Positions 54,152 to 64,000 of a stretch of 64,000 nucleotides of DNA are shown in pieces. The notes beneath the pieces were generated by a model. The model made no database searches, was not told where the DNA came from, and worked only from the letters and a program-made list of their open reading frames with translations. Within the stretch, counting starts at the first letter, position 1; each line of letters opens with the position of its first letter. Source of the DNA: Phallusia fumigata (lineage: Eukaryota > Chordata > Ascidiacea > Phlebobranchia > Ascidiidae); the NCBI GenBank assembly GCA_008931825.1, contig QXVZ01008373.1:248763-312762 (forward strand), read 5' to 3'. The position numbers and the translations under genes were made by a program.

Positions 54152-55657
54152 ATGTTGCGTGTAAAGTTTTTGAGGTTTAACTTGGCCGAAGTGTCGTACA
54201 AATCGCAATTTTACACTGTACACACTTCTGCTGTCAAGTTAAAGAAGAGCAGAAGCGATGATGCAGACATTTTTGAATTTGCCAGCACCCACATGAAGAA
54301 AAAAGATGAATCTTCAAACGTTACGGAACTGGACAATGCTGATGCACTTATGGATAGGGCACAAAAAGAATTGTCACCAGAACAATTCAAAACTCAAAAA
54401 TTCATACAAAAGGTTGTAAGTGCTAACCCTAGAACAGGGTTACCAACCAATGTGGTTGAACGCAAGAACTTGGTCAGACATAGCTCCTCACCGATTGCCA
54501 ATGCTTTTACATTGCCAAGCATGCAAAGTTTAAGTAAGGAGCTTTACGATTCTAATAGGTTCAGGATGACACATGATGAATTTATACTGGAAGAAAGTTA
54601 CAATCAGAGTTTGATGGCAGAGTTATCTGGCCGAAAAGAACATGATCGTTCAAAAAGTAAAAAAGAAATATTGGGGATGTATGCTAAAGAAATCCAGGTA
54701 AAAGGAAAGATTTACCCCAAGTTTGCAAGCTATATAGTTGAATTAGGTGCGAGGAAAAATCGGGAGAAAAACAAGCGAGATGCCATTCCAGCAAAAACAA
54801 TTTTTGAACAAGATGCACCAGAAACTATTGAAAAAAACGAGGCACCAACAAATAAACCAAGTGTACCTGAAAAAATTGTAAGAAGAATAGGCAGTGGCTT
54901 CATAAACAAAATTGCCAGGCAAAACTTATGGACTGCAAAGCAGTTCGGACAACCGATGATTTTTGATTGTAGATTTGGTGGTAAATATAACACCAGACCA
55001 AGCAAAGCCAGAGCACAGCTCATCCGGGCGTTTAATGAAAACAAATACACCACTGACCCGTTTCACTTGGTGTTTTGCAATGTTGAAGACAATGACCCTG
55101 TAGTTTCTAGGTTGCAGGAAACTATACCTGACCTTGACATGTGTGCCACTATTACTGACAAACCCTATCTGGAAATGGATAAACTGTTGCCAAGAGAAGA
55201 TCTAATCTACCTGTCACCAGAAGGACCACATGTTATGCAGGAATTCCGAAGTGACAAAATCTACATTGTTGGTTTAATGGTGGACCAACCTGAACACAGA
55301 AACCTTACAAAAAACCTTGCTGCTGCTGAGGGCACGCTGTGCCAGAGATTGCCACTAAATAAATATTTGAACTGGGGTGGCATCACTGGTAGAAAGTCCT
55401 TGACCATTTGTACTATGATGCAAATTTTGTACACACTGAAACAGACTGGTGGTGATTGGATAGAAGCATTTAAAAACATTCCCGTACGCTTTCACTCTGG
55501 TCTGACACCTTATGCAGAAAATCTTGTAGCTCATGATCCTGATACTATAGCACGCTTTAAAACAGGTGCACACCGAAAGCGCCTGCACAATCCAGAACCT
55601 TCTAAGCCAATTCGAAAGCAAAAGGAGTCACTGTCAAACTATTTTGGAAGGTTTTAA
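54152..55657 (+). CDS. TRMT10C: Mitochondrial tRNA methyltransferase / RNase P subunit 1 homolog (TRM10 family)
   Basis: Homolog of TRMT10C (MRPP1), the SPOUT methyltransferase that with SDR5C1 modifies position 9 of mitochondrial tRNAs and supports RNase P 5' processing. A single intronless frame of 501 residues; another in-frame ATG at 54143 would add three. The N-terminus MLRVKFLRF...YKSQFYTVHTSAVKLKK is basic and hydroxylated, as expected for a mitochondrial presequence. The catalytic SPOUT domain (about residues 270-460) contains QPMIFDCRF, FHLVFCNVED, DKIYIVGLMVDQPEHRNLTK, LPLNKYL and SLTICTMMQIL. These correspond to the family's cofactor-binding knot and the DKYL/LTLDQ region. It is longer than human TRMT10C (403) because of a charged Lys/Glu-rich middle section. 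CFAP418 follows at 256 bases. Confidence 0.92.
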   Translation: MLRVKFLRFNLAEVSYKSQFYTVHTSAVKLKKSRSDDADIFEFASTHMKKKDESSNVTELDNADALMDRAQKELSPEQFKTQKFIQKVVSANPRTGLPTNVVERKNLVRHSSSPIANAFTLPSMQSLSKELYDSNRFRMTHDEFILEESYNQSLMAELSGRKEHDRSKSKKEILGMYAKEIQVKGKIYPKFASYIVELGARKNREKNKRDAIPAKTIFEQDAPETIEKNEAPTNKPSVPEKIVRRIGSGFINKIARQNLWTAKQFGQPMIFDCRFGGKYNTRPSKARAQLIRAFNENKYTTDPFHLVFCNVEDNDPVVSRLQETIPDLDMCATITDKPYLEMDKLLPREDLIYLSPEGPHVMQEFRSDKIYIVGLMVDQPEHRNLTKNLAAAEGTLCQRLPLNKYLNWGGITGRKSLTICTMMQILYTLKQTGGDWIEAFKNIPVRFHSGLTPYAENLVAHDPDTIARFKTGAHRKRLHNPEPSKPIRKQKESLSNYFGRF

Positions 55658-55913
55658 TGTTGAACCATTGTCTCCACCTATTTTTACAAGCCTTGTTTAT
55701 CGACATAATATGTTTGTACTTAATATCAATATGTCTGAAAAAATGGCAAACCATTCATTTGCGACAGGTTATTAACATATGTAGTGTTATATTTGTCACT
55801 ATGTAAGGCACATTCAATATAAAAGTAGGACTTAAAATTATTTTTTAAATACAGGTTTGCTGCCAACTAATTGTAAATTTATTTGTTTACAATCACTTTT
55901 CTGTTCTTCAGAA

Positions 55914-57623
55914 ATGGCTGATTTAGATGAACTGTTAGATGACATAGAAAGTGATTTTAAACATTCTGAGGGACAGCAAATTACCTCAAAATCAACAAAA
56001 AAGAAAGTGGAAAAAAAGTAAAGTTGTATTGTTTGAAGTGGTCTCTTGCAGGTAATATAACCTTTTCATTTTATTTTAAGATCACACTTAAAGAGTCTGG
56101 AAGATGATCTTGATTTAATATTAAATGAAACAGCTGAAGTAGTTGACCCAAAAGCTGTTGGGGCTAAGGTTAGTGATCTTAATGTTACTTTTTTCAAGTT
56201 GTATCAGAAATTGTTCAAAATGTTACATGAAAGCGGCATACTGTGTAATAAAAAAAGTTTAATACGTTAATTGGACTGAAATATTCTTTGTGGATAATCA
56301 GTTATCCTATGTGCAGGGTGAGCTCTCAAATTTACCAACAAAAGGAAAATCAAGGTATGTTTATGACACCTGGTACTAAAAGTAGTCAAACAAAAAAGGC
56401 TACAGCATCCTTAAAAATTTTAGATGTTCATCAATATGCCTGGGTGGTTCGCAAGCCCAAGTAGGAATGTGTACTTTGACTAATAAAAGGTAAGCTTTAT
56501 GTCAGGGGTGTCCAAACTTTTTTTTATCAGGTTAAGGCGCCTGTGGACCCATTTTTTTCATTTTTAAACAAAAAATTCGAACACAAATACATGGCTGCAC
56601 AACAAACTTATCAGCCTTATGAGATTTGTGTTGCATCAGTACCATGTAGTCTTCCTTCTTTTGATAAAGAAGGTTCTATGGTAATATTTTGCTAGAAGTC
56701 ACAATTAAGTCTCTTTAACCCAAAAGCCTAATGAAAACTTTTGCTGGCGATGTTCAACACAATTTGAAACCACAACAGCGGGCCGCGTGAAATGCCGTAG
56801 CAGGCTGCACTTTGGACACCCCTGCTTTATGTGCTTCGAAATGGATTGGAATGTAGAAAAATAACATTTCAATGCTAAAAACAAGTTGAGAAAATGTAAA
56901 AAATAAATGCACTTATTCAAGCTACAATAACAAAGTGGTCAACACAGCAGTCTTGTACTCCCAAGGTTGTGTATTTTAATCTGTCTAGGTCACTTGTATT
57001 TCCTTGAGCAAGAAACTTTAGCAACATTGCTCCAACCCAGTGGACCCGATGGGTTGACCCAAGCTGAAATAACCAATTTCAAAAAAATAAAATGTGATCC
57101 AGCGGCAATGGGAGGGTTTCTTGACAGTGGCCGTATTTGCGGACATACGCATTCAGACATTGTTCCGCCCCTAAGAATATAAATGTTACAAACAAATATT
57201 GGCAAACTCAAACCGTTAAGATAAAAACCAGTATCTTTTGTTATGTGGGGTTTTCAAATATTTTACTGTCAACATCAGTACATAACTTTTTCTCCAGCTA
57301 ATGTTCAATTGCCCACAGATGTTGTGATCAACTGCGTTGTACGAGTTGTGATTTTAAAGTGCAACGCTTTCCTGACTTTCAGTGGAGGGGTGACATTGAT
57401 TACTTGTTCCTCCGCAATAACATGCCAGAGTTCTCTAAGGTGGTGAAAAAACTTGTCAAAAAACAAGGCAAGTTCAAACTCTGAAAAACGTGATTATAAC
57501 TCATTTTAGGAACCTCCTGTTGTTGCAGGTTCCAGTGCATATGCATGCCAGTGTTCTTGGAGTAGCGTCTCAAACATTAAGCCCTTACCCCCGGATATGA
57601 AATGGGTTTGTGCCAAACACTAA
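55914..57623 (+). CDS. CFAP418: CFAP418 (C8orf37) homolog, cilia-associated protein
   Basis: Homolog of CFAP418/C8orf37, a ciliary-base protein required in photoreceptors. Exons: 55914-56017, 56081-56168, 56317-56354, 56424-56489, 57319-57467, 57529-57623; phases agree; 179 residues (human 207). The N-terminus MADLDELLDDIESDF matches the family. The C-terminal half has cysteine pairs (CSSICLGG, RCCDQLRCTSCDF) and WRGDIDYLFLRNNMPEF, YACQCSW and MKWVCAKH, the most conserved stretch. Intron 5 starts with GC (CAAG/GCAAGT), a GC-AG intron. Intron 4 carries a hAT MITE and a SINE. TTCTGTTCTTCAG sits 2 bases before the ATG, an acceptor that could take a spliced leader. Convergent with the dynein gene. 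Confidence 0.95.
56503..56824. mobile_element. hAT-type MITE with exact 8-bp target duplication (CFAP418 intron 4)
   Basis: A 322-bp element with ends CAGGGGTGTCCAAACTTT and CTTTGGACACCCCTG, flanked by CTTTATGT on both sides (56495-56502 and 56825-56832). The left duplication begins 6 bases into the intron. No coding sequence. Confidence 0.93.
56925..57100 (+). repeat. tRNA-derived SINE, copy 2 (CFAP418 intron 4)
   Basis: Shares with 24249-24425 the A-box-like AAAGTGGTCAACACAGCAGT, CAAGGTTGTG, CCTTGAGCAAGAAACT, TCCAACCCAGTGGACCC and GGTTGACCCAAGCTGA. The B-box is decayed. Same family, older copy. Confidence 0.75.
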
Positions 57624-57786
57624 TCAAGCTTACTACTATATATTTCATCATTTTCGAGCTGTGCAAATTGTGTCGTGCAACTTATTTGTGTTGTCAGTAT
57701 TTCCATTGTTTTTTATTTGTATGAATACATTTAGTTTATGTAACGCTGTGTAAATTCCAAAACGTCAAAAAGCAGGGATGTAAGCC

Positions 57787-57802
57787 AATAAATATGTTTA
57801 TT
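57787..57802. terminator. Interleaved poly(A) signals for two convergent genes
   Basis: AATAAA on the plus strand at 57787-57792 is 164 bases after the CFAP418 stop. AATAAA on the minus strand at 57797-57802 is 83 bases after the dynein stop. They are 4 bases apart, so the two mature 3' ends should overlap by a few tens of bases. Confidence 0.65.
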
Positions 57803-57884
57803 AACATCTAAACAAGAAGGCAAAACGTTAAAACAAAAAACATGCAACGCAAAATTACATTTGTTTTATGTAGTTATTACGGAG

Positions 57885-60800
57885 TTACTTAATATCACAC
57901 AGCAAAGCGACTCCACGCATAACCCAGTGGGTGGGTTTGGGAACCGTTTTGAGCCAAAGCGGGGTAATATAGGTCAGATCAGTGCGGCAGGGTTTCTTGT
58001 ACACCGGGCACACGTACAAAGCGGGGTCTTTGGGTGCAGTGGAGTTGATCGCAAATACATGTACCACCGGCAAAGGTACAAACAACACCTTTGGTTGAGA
58101 TTCAATCAGTCGCGAATTGCGACGATCCCATGCTGCGCCGTCCAAGAATAATCCGTGAATGTATACTCCTTCCTATGGAGGGTTTAAAAATAATTGGTCA
58201 AACTTCTTTGTTAGTGTACAAGTAAACCTAACGTAACATATCATTACAAAAGCACAGTAAACTATCAAGCTAATCGCGTTGATACCATCAACTTAGACTA
58301 CCGTTACGTCAGGACGTGCAAATTTATAGACTAGTTTACTTTGTTAAAAATATGGTTACGAACCCCGATATGCATGCCTCACGGACCAGTTATATCTTAA
58401 ACAGCCCCGTGTGGCTTCGTGAATTTAGTTTACAGGACTGTGTTAAACCGACAAACGTCGAAGAGTTTCGGTTAGTATCAAGCTGGTGCTTATTAAATTT
58501 GAATAATGAGCAAAAGTTATAACAAATCGAAACGAGACACGAGCCTCGTCACACAAATATATCGAGCTACCCACAAGAGGTTCTGTTCTCAGCAAAAAAG
58601 AACACAGTACGCTAATCCGAAACCCTTACCATATTATGTTATTAAGTGTGTGCCAATATACCAACACGTATTACCTGTGGTGGGCTTGATATGTCCTCCT
58701 TGAAGTTTTTAAGCACTTCGTTGTGTAGTGTGACGGTGTCAAGAGCCCATCCTTTGTGCATACGCGTGACTTCCTGTCTCATCGCCGTCAAGAAGCCTGA
58801 TCAGAGCACAAAACTGTTCTGAAACTGAATCTAGCTGAACTATATTGCTTGCTGTTGAACTGTTCTTTATGCAAAACTGCTGCTGCTGCCTAAACTGAGC
58901 TCACAGCTACTTTTTTCGTCTACGTTTCAAGTTATGCAACTAACTACCGCAACGTCTTACTACAATATGGATGATACATGCCTAAAGGCTTCTAAACGAA
59001 CTGTTTTGTGCGAGATGATTAAATTGTTCATTTTCAGTGGAATTCTTTGACACCAAAACGGAAATCTGTTTTGTCTAACTCTAAACCTTGACAGTTAAAG
59101 AATCCAGTCATCCAGAAGCAAGTAGGCCTGCCGTCAAATATCCACTGTGACAGTTGTGTGTTGCGTTCGACCAGTTCCGTGAACCAGAAGCCAATAGTTG
59201 AAGATTCCCAAGACAGTTTGCGCCATTGTGTGGGCACTTTAGCATCGAACAAGTTGTCCAGAGCGTCGCGTAGATTCTGCGACATAGATGCAAGTTTAAC
59301 ATAAAACATTTTTGATGCACAGTAGACTAGAGAAAACACAGTTAGTACAACTCAATTTTGTTTTTTTGAATTGAAGTTATAAGTTTGTGATGCAATCTTA
59401 TTGAAATTGTCTTGAAAGTTTTTTTTTTAATTTTCTGTTTGCACCTTACAACGTTGGTTACGTACAACTGAATTGTAAATATTTTTACAACTCAAGGCGG
59501 TTTCGTTTATTTTAGAAAGTTGTATTACCTCGCTCATAATGATTGTGCCTTCAATGGCAAGTTTCAAATCAGTAAGTGTGTTTCTCACAAGCGTTATAAC
59601 CTTCTGCATACGAGCTATCTCCTGCTTGAGGAAGATGTTCAGAGAATTCAACAATCCCATTTTCACCAACCTGCTTCGGACCTACAGCAGGAACAGGTAA
59701 ACGCAATGTGCTTTAGAATACTGCTACAATGCGGTAGGAAACTGTTTTAAGGTTTAAAACGGCTCGTAATATAGAAAATGTGCGAGGTTTATGTAGCTTT
59801 AAGTGTTATATTAGAACAGCATTACATGACGAGCCTTAGTAATTTTTGTGCCAAAGTTGTTTTTTTTAGTTTTTTCTTCTTCTTAAGATGGAACCAGTCA
59901 AATTTCTGTCATTACGCCCCCCCCCCCCAAAAAAAAAAAAAAAGGAACATTTAAAAAATTTTTTGGGGGGTTTTANNNNNNNNNNNNNNNNNNNNNNNNN
60001 NNNNNNNNNNNNNNNNNNNNNNNNNNNNNNNNNNNNNNNNNNNNNNNNNNNNNNNNNNNNNNNNNNNNNNNNNNNNNNNNNNNNNNNNNNNNNNNNNNNN
60101 NNNNNNNNNNNNNNNNNNNNNNNNNNNNNNNNNNNNNNNNNNNNNNNNNNNNNNNNNNNNNNNNNNNNNNNNNNNNNNNNNNNNNNNNNNNNNNNNNNNN
60201 NNNNNNNNNNNNNNNNNNNNNNNNNNNNNNNNCCCCCCCCCCCCAAAAAAAAAACGTAAGTACCATTAAAACAATTTTTAGGACGATTTAAAATGAAAAC
60301 ATAAATTCGGCCTGAAATAAACATTGCAAATCAGCAGGGTGGGCTGATTTAAGACTTATCCTTTACCTCGTGAGCAATATAATCGCCAGGTAACCTCTCA
60401 AGCATGTCATGAGCCTGACGGAAAACGACCGACTCTCTAGTTTCACCAGATCCACCTCCTGCGTCTTTTGGTTGGATGTTAAGGATTGTATCGAGAATAC
60501 TTGTAGCACTGTTGGTCTGGTAAGTGATGTCGGCATTCAAATGCAATCCGAATACCTCGGGCTTGTCAGTCAAAGGCAATAAGTCGATTGCATCCATTAC
60601 CTGGATGGAAGCACAGATAAAAGATGGGATAATTAAGTTTGTTTTACTTCGTTGCTTATGGAACGTTTCGCTGAGTTATGCTTATGACAGGGAGTCTTGA
60701 TACCTGTCTGCTGTATTACAATTTAATTGCAACATTTTTGATGGATTTTTAGGTTTTTAGGAGTACATTATCGCATTCACACACTGTTTACGTAGAACCG

Positions 60801-63677
60801 GTATACAGTAATTTCCTGTGAAAATAGAATAACTTTTGTTTGAAAAAAGAGTGTTGTATGTTAGACAGAGACAAATACAACTTTAGGGCACAATTAGGTT
60901 GCCAAAAGTACTAAATTTTAGTGTTTCGTTAAATCTCGTGGGATTTTCGACGGCCAGTCAAGCATTCTGGCCAGAAAACACAAGCAGACAAGGGTAAACT
61001 TAAATATCACCAGTAATGCGGTCTTTCCCAACCGGTGGCAAGCGACGGCATTCTAGGTGGTACGTGACTTCTCGCGCATTAAATCGAACTGCGTTCTTCG
61101 TTGCATTTATATCACGCAATTCAGAAAATAAAAAAGTTATCTGATCCACATTACTTTTTCTTAAACTAGATATTACGCGGCGAAAATGCGTTACCTCCAA
61201 GTGTTACGTGACCACAAAAAGGTTGGGAACCGTACCACTAATAAAATTAAACCATTTTTATTGGTACCTCCTTGGTGGTTTTGAATGGAGGAATAACATA
61301 TCCAGTATGGAAACAAAACGACTCATTGAACATCGCTTCGTGGAACCAAACTGTTGCGAATGTGTTGAGAAGTCGCTTGTCGTAATCGTCAGTGACACGG
61401 CCTCCATACTGGACCTCGCCTGTTCAAATATAATGAGTTGAGTTGTGGAAGACTCACTAGTCGCGAATAAACAGATAAAGGGCGGAGTACTCTTGATATG
61501 ATTACTAAGCAAAAACAGTTTGGTGACCATTTGCGGAATTTCTGTTTTATACTGTTTAATAAACCACGAGGCTACGAAATCGGATTTACTCATACGATGT
61601 ACAAGCGATTAAGTCAGAAATCAAACGATCGTTTCCTGACCAATCATGTATCTGACAGTCGACCATTGGATTCCACGCTTCGGATCCAAGTCATCCAGAT
61701 GGTTTTGTAGAAATTGTACAGTGGCGTAATGGTCCGATGTGTTGAACTCGTATGGAATGTTCCAACCGAGCGGACCAAACTTACGACGCTCCTGAAATTA
61801 GAAATGTCAAAACGTCTGCCACGAACGACTACATAAGGCTGGTTCACGAACCAGACTGAAAGTGACACCGAGCCGCGAATCCCTTTGGTTCCCAAGCAGT
61901 TGCTTGGCCATTGTGGAACCAGTTTTTCTCTGTAGTTTATGCCCAGTTGTGGCATCGAACAGATGACGTCAGGTATGGCTTTCCAGCCTGTTACTCACAA
62001 CAAACTGGAGTGCCGTTATTTGGCTAGACTAGCCTAAACGGCCAATGTTCTGTCACCAGCTGCACTGATGAGACCTCGCAGGTCGAAACAGTGTGCACTG
62101 TCTGCAGCTCACAAACTGAAAGAGCTTGGTAAAAACTCCAAATGCATCTACAAAGCTATGTAAGACAAAAAATGCAACCACACATCTCCGTCACCTGCAC
62201 TGAAGTGTGTAGAAATCCGATGGCATACAGAAGTGGTTTCCATTGCGGTAAATTGTTCACATCAAGTTGATCTTGGGATATTCCAGCAAATGTTCGGGTC
62301 AAACCCGCCTTCACACCTTGTGGGGGTTCGTTGGTGAACTGCAAAATATTTGAACACTTGAAAACGTGTTTAGTGACCATAGTTTTACTACTAGTATAAG
62401 TGGACGAACCAACTCCAGAAAAAGTAGTGCTTGTAACTCAGTCAGGCAGTCGGCGAGTTATGGTGGTAAATTTATTTGTTGATATTACTTGTAAAAAAAA
62501 CCATTTGCCGCAGACAACCCACCTTGATGCTGGATTGTAGTAGTGTGATAGGAAACTTCGGATGTTCCTCAGCAGTAATCCACGTCCTAAATGCTAAGTT
62601 AACATTCTCAGCAGTTTGCACTGTTTCAAGTAATTCATCCATAAAGTCAAGTCCTAAATGGCAGTTCTGCAAAAGAACCCAGCCACCGGTCTGCATCAGT
62701 GTGCTTACTAAGCGACGAGCATGGACTTCTTGACCTAGACAGACGTTTTAAATTGTAAAAATTGTCATTTCATAGCCTACAATGTATTCAACCTGCCTAG
62801 GCAATGGGTTGTGATTTTTCGCTATTGCTATAACTGATGCCTAAACACCACGCTTTTATCAACATGGTAAATTCCCAATACCTTGTCCCATTGAAATGGC
62901 CCTGCAGTCGATGTTCTTCTTCTTGGCCAAGGTTGAGATTTGGTCAGTTGGATCTGAACCTTGTGAGAGCAGACAAACCATAGGAACACGGATGGTGCTT
63001 TCAGCATGCGTTTCTTCAAGGTTCAGGATGACAGCATCAGCATATCTAAAGTTTAACTCAGTTTAACTCAATGTTTACAATTTGAAATAATGTTAGGCTT
63101 TTGTTGGTCGCCCATTGTCTCATTCAGTGCTTCGCTTATTCTGGAACAACTTCTAAGACCACATTCATTTTTTTAAGATCGTTTAAGCATTTTGACAACC
63201 AACTTTAGTGGTTTCGTTAAACCCTCGGCCATACTTGCAAGGGAAAACATATTTACCTCCTTCCAAGGGAATCAGCAATATATTTTCTTGCTTGTGGCAT
63301 GATTCGGTCGGGACACCATGATCTGATCAGTAGGAGCTTTCTGAAAGTGTCGAGTGATGCATTGTATCCATCTGGGATCACTTCCTCCTCAGGGGCTTCA
63401 GTGTCAAACCACGACTTCCACTGCTTCTCATTACGAGAGATCTGACAAAAACAAACAATAGTAGCAATAAAATTGCGTACATTACAAGGAACCTTGAATA
63501 AATACAATATATTTACTTGGTTGAGAATCTCACGGAACTCGGGAAGCTTCTGCAGTTGAACAAGGTTCAGCCATGTAACATCGAGAATCCACTTGCAAGG
63601 TTTGGCTTGCACTGACTTCAGGTCGAGGGCTGCTCCTCCCTTGATGAAGGACTGGAATTCACTCTGGCGAATCACAC
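57885..63677 (-). CDS. DNAH5/8: Axonemal outer-arm dynein heavy chain, C-terminal part (DNAH5/DNAH8 type); continues beyond the window
   Basis: Motor subunit of the ciliary outer dynein arm. Minus-strand exons in gene order: 63677-63517, 63441-63257, 63045-62882, 62734-62523, 62338-62195, 61791-61641, 61419-61268, 60600-60367, 59681-59529, 59276-59087, 58796-58675, 58172-57885 (stop). Phases join through about 717 residues. The order matches human DNAH5/DNAH8 closely: [147 protein letters not shown] and ending GVALLCDIK. This covers AAA5/AAA6 to the C-terminal domain; the nucleotide-binding AAA1-4 and the stalk lie outside. A gap in the intron 60366-59682 removes no exon. DNAH5 and DNAH8 cannot be told apart. 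Confidence 0.96.
59976..60232. other. Assembly gap (257 N) flanked by homopolymers
   Basis: A run of N in a dynein intron between a poly-C/poly-A tract (59919-59943) and a second poly-C/poly-A tract (60233-60254). Low-complexity runs probably caused the gap. Confidence 0.99.
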
Positions 63678-64000
63678 CTGAAAGAACAATTAACTGATCA
63701 GTCTCTTTAACAAATTATAAAGAAAATATTAGGGATGGGCCAAAACTGCAAGTGTTCTGTTTGATCGAGCACCAAGCATCTCACGTTAAAGCTCAGTGCT
63801 CGATCAAGTAAAAAACCTTGAAAAAGTAAAAAACTACAGTGTAAATAGGAATGTTTGTGACGTCACAATACACCGAGCGTGCTCGACCAAACAGAACACT
63901 TGCAGTTTTGGCCCATCCCTAATATTTTCTTTATAATTTGTTAAAGAGACTGATCAGTTAATTGTTCTTTCAGGTGTGATTCGCCAGAGTGAATTCCAGT
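63651..64000. repeat. Large palindrome including dynein exon sequence
   Basis: 63651-63729 (dynein exon end, its acceptor and intron) is repeated as an exact-looking reverse complement at 63922-64000, with the MITE between. The window ends inside the second arm, so its full length is unknown. Confidence 0.95.
63730..63921. mobile_element. hAT-like MITE at the centre of a terminal palindrome
   Basis: Starts TAGGGATGGGCCAAAACTGC and ends in its reverse complement; the inverted termini run about 42 bases (through GTGTTCTGTTTG.TCGAGCAC). 192 bp, no coding sequence. The flanks are inverted copies of each other instead of a direct 8-bp duplication. Confidence 0.7.

Overview
The window is eukaryotic, about 37% GC by eye, with intron-rich genes and short GT-AG introns. 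Its animal-type proteins include PCYT2, ZNRF, TEX10, TRMT10C, CFAP418, an axonemal dynein heavy chain and a ZP-domain protein. Compact genes, deuterostome-like sequences, many hAT-type MITEs, a tRNA-derived SINE and small secreted peptide precursors fit an ascidian tunicate, most likely a Ciona-type species. The species is inferred from style; no marker in the window proves it. Two runs of N (29772-30147 and 59976-60232) are assembly gaps, both inside introns.

Layout. 1-596: one end of a hAT-like element. 1634-11921 (+): TEX10 homolog, 13 coding exons, with a 129-bp tandem array in intron 3. 12653-13989 (-): cytochrome c, 4 exons, convergent with TEX10. 13990-16698: repeat-rich spacer. 16699-20519 (+): ZNRF1/2-type E3 ligase, 4 exons. 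20520-24948: spacer with a SINE and repeats. 24949-33943 (+): ethanolamine-phosphate cytidylyltransferase, 15 exons. 35719-41491 (+): FN3-ZP-EGF-TM membrane protein, 10 exons. 42660-51900: cluster of tiny secreted peptide genes and duplicated pieces. 53613-54013: long foldback repeat. 54152-55657 (+): intronless TRMT10C. 55914-57623 (+): CFAP418, 6 exons. 57885 to beyond 63677 (-): C-terminal part of a DNAH5/DNAH8-type outer-arm dynein heavy chain. The last 350 bases are a large palindrome centred on a hAT MITE and containing dynein exon sequence.

The most interesting region is 43.5-51.9 kb. At least three genes encode precursors of about 61-67 residues. Each has a nearly constant signal peptide starting MNK, a short variable cationic core with two cysteines and a run of tryptophans, and a short acidic C-terminal tail on its own exon. 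This is the layout of ascidian antimicrobial peptide precursors (styelins, clavanins and Ciona MAM/PAP peptides), but I do not recognise these cores as a known family. Two of the genes share a promoter block and a non-coding first exon, and one lies in a partly decayed segmental duplication. This is the best candidate for an undescribed system.

Other points: five copies of an unclassified element family, all in introns and all in the same orientation as the gene; eight hAT-type elements, five with 8-bp target duplications (four exact, one with a single mismatch) and one of these inserted into older repeat sequence; a perfect 32-bp hairpin in a PCYT2 intron; convergent poly(A) signals between CFAP418 and the dynein gene; a GC-AG intron in CFAP418; and a 253-codon intronless orphan reading frame next to the foldback repeat.
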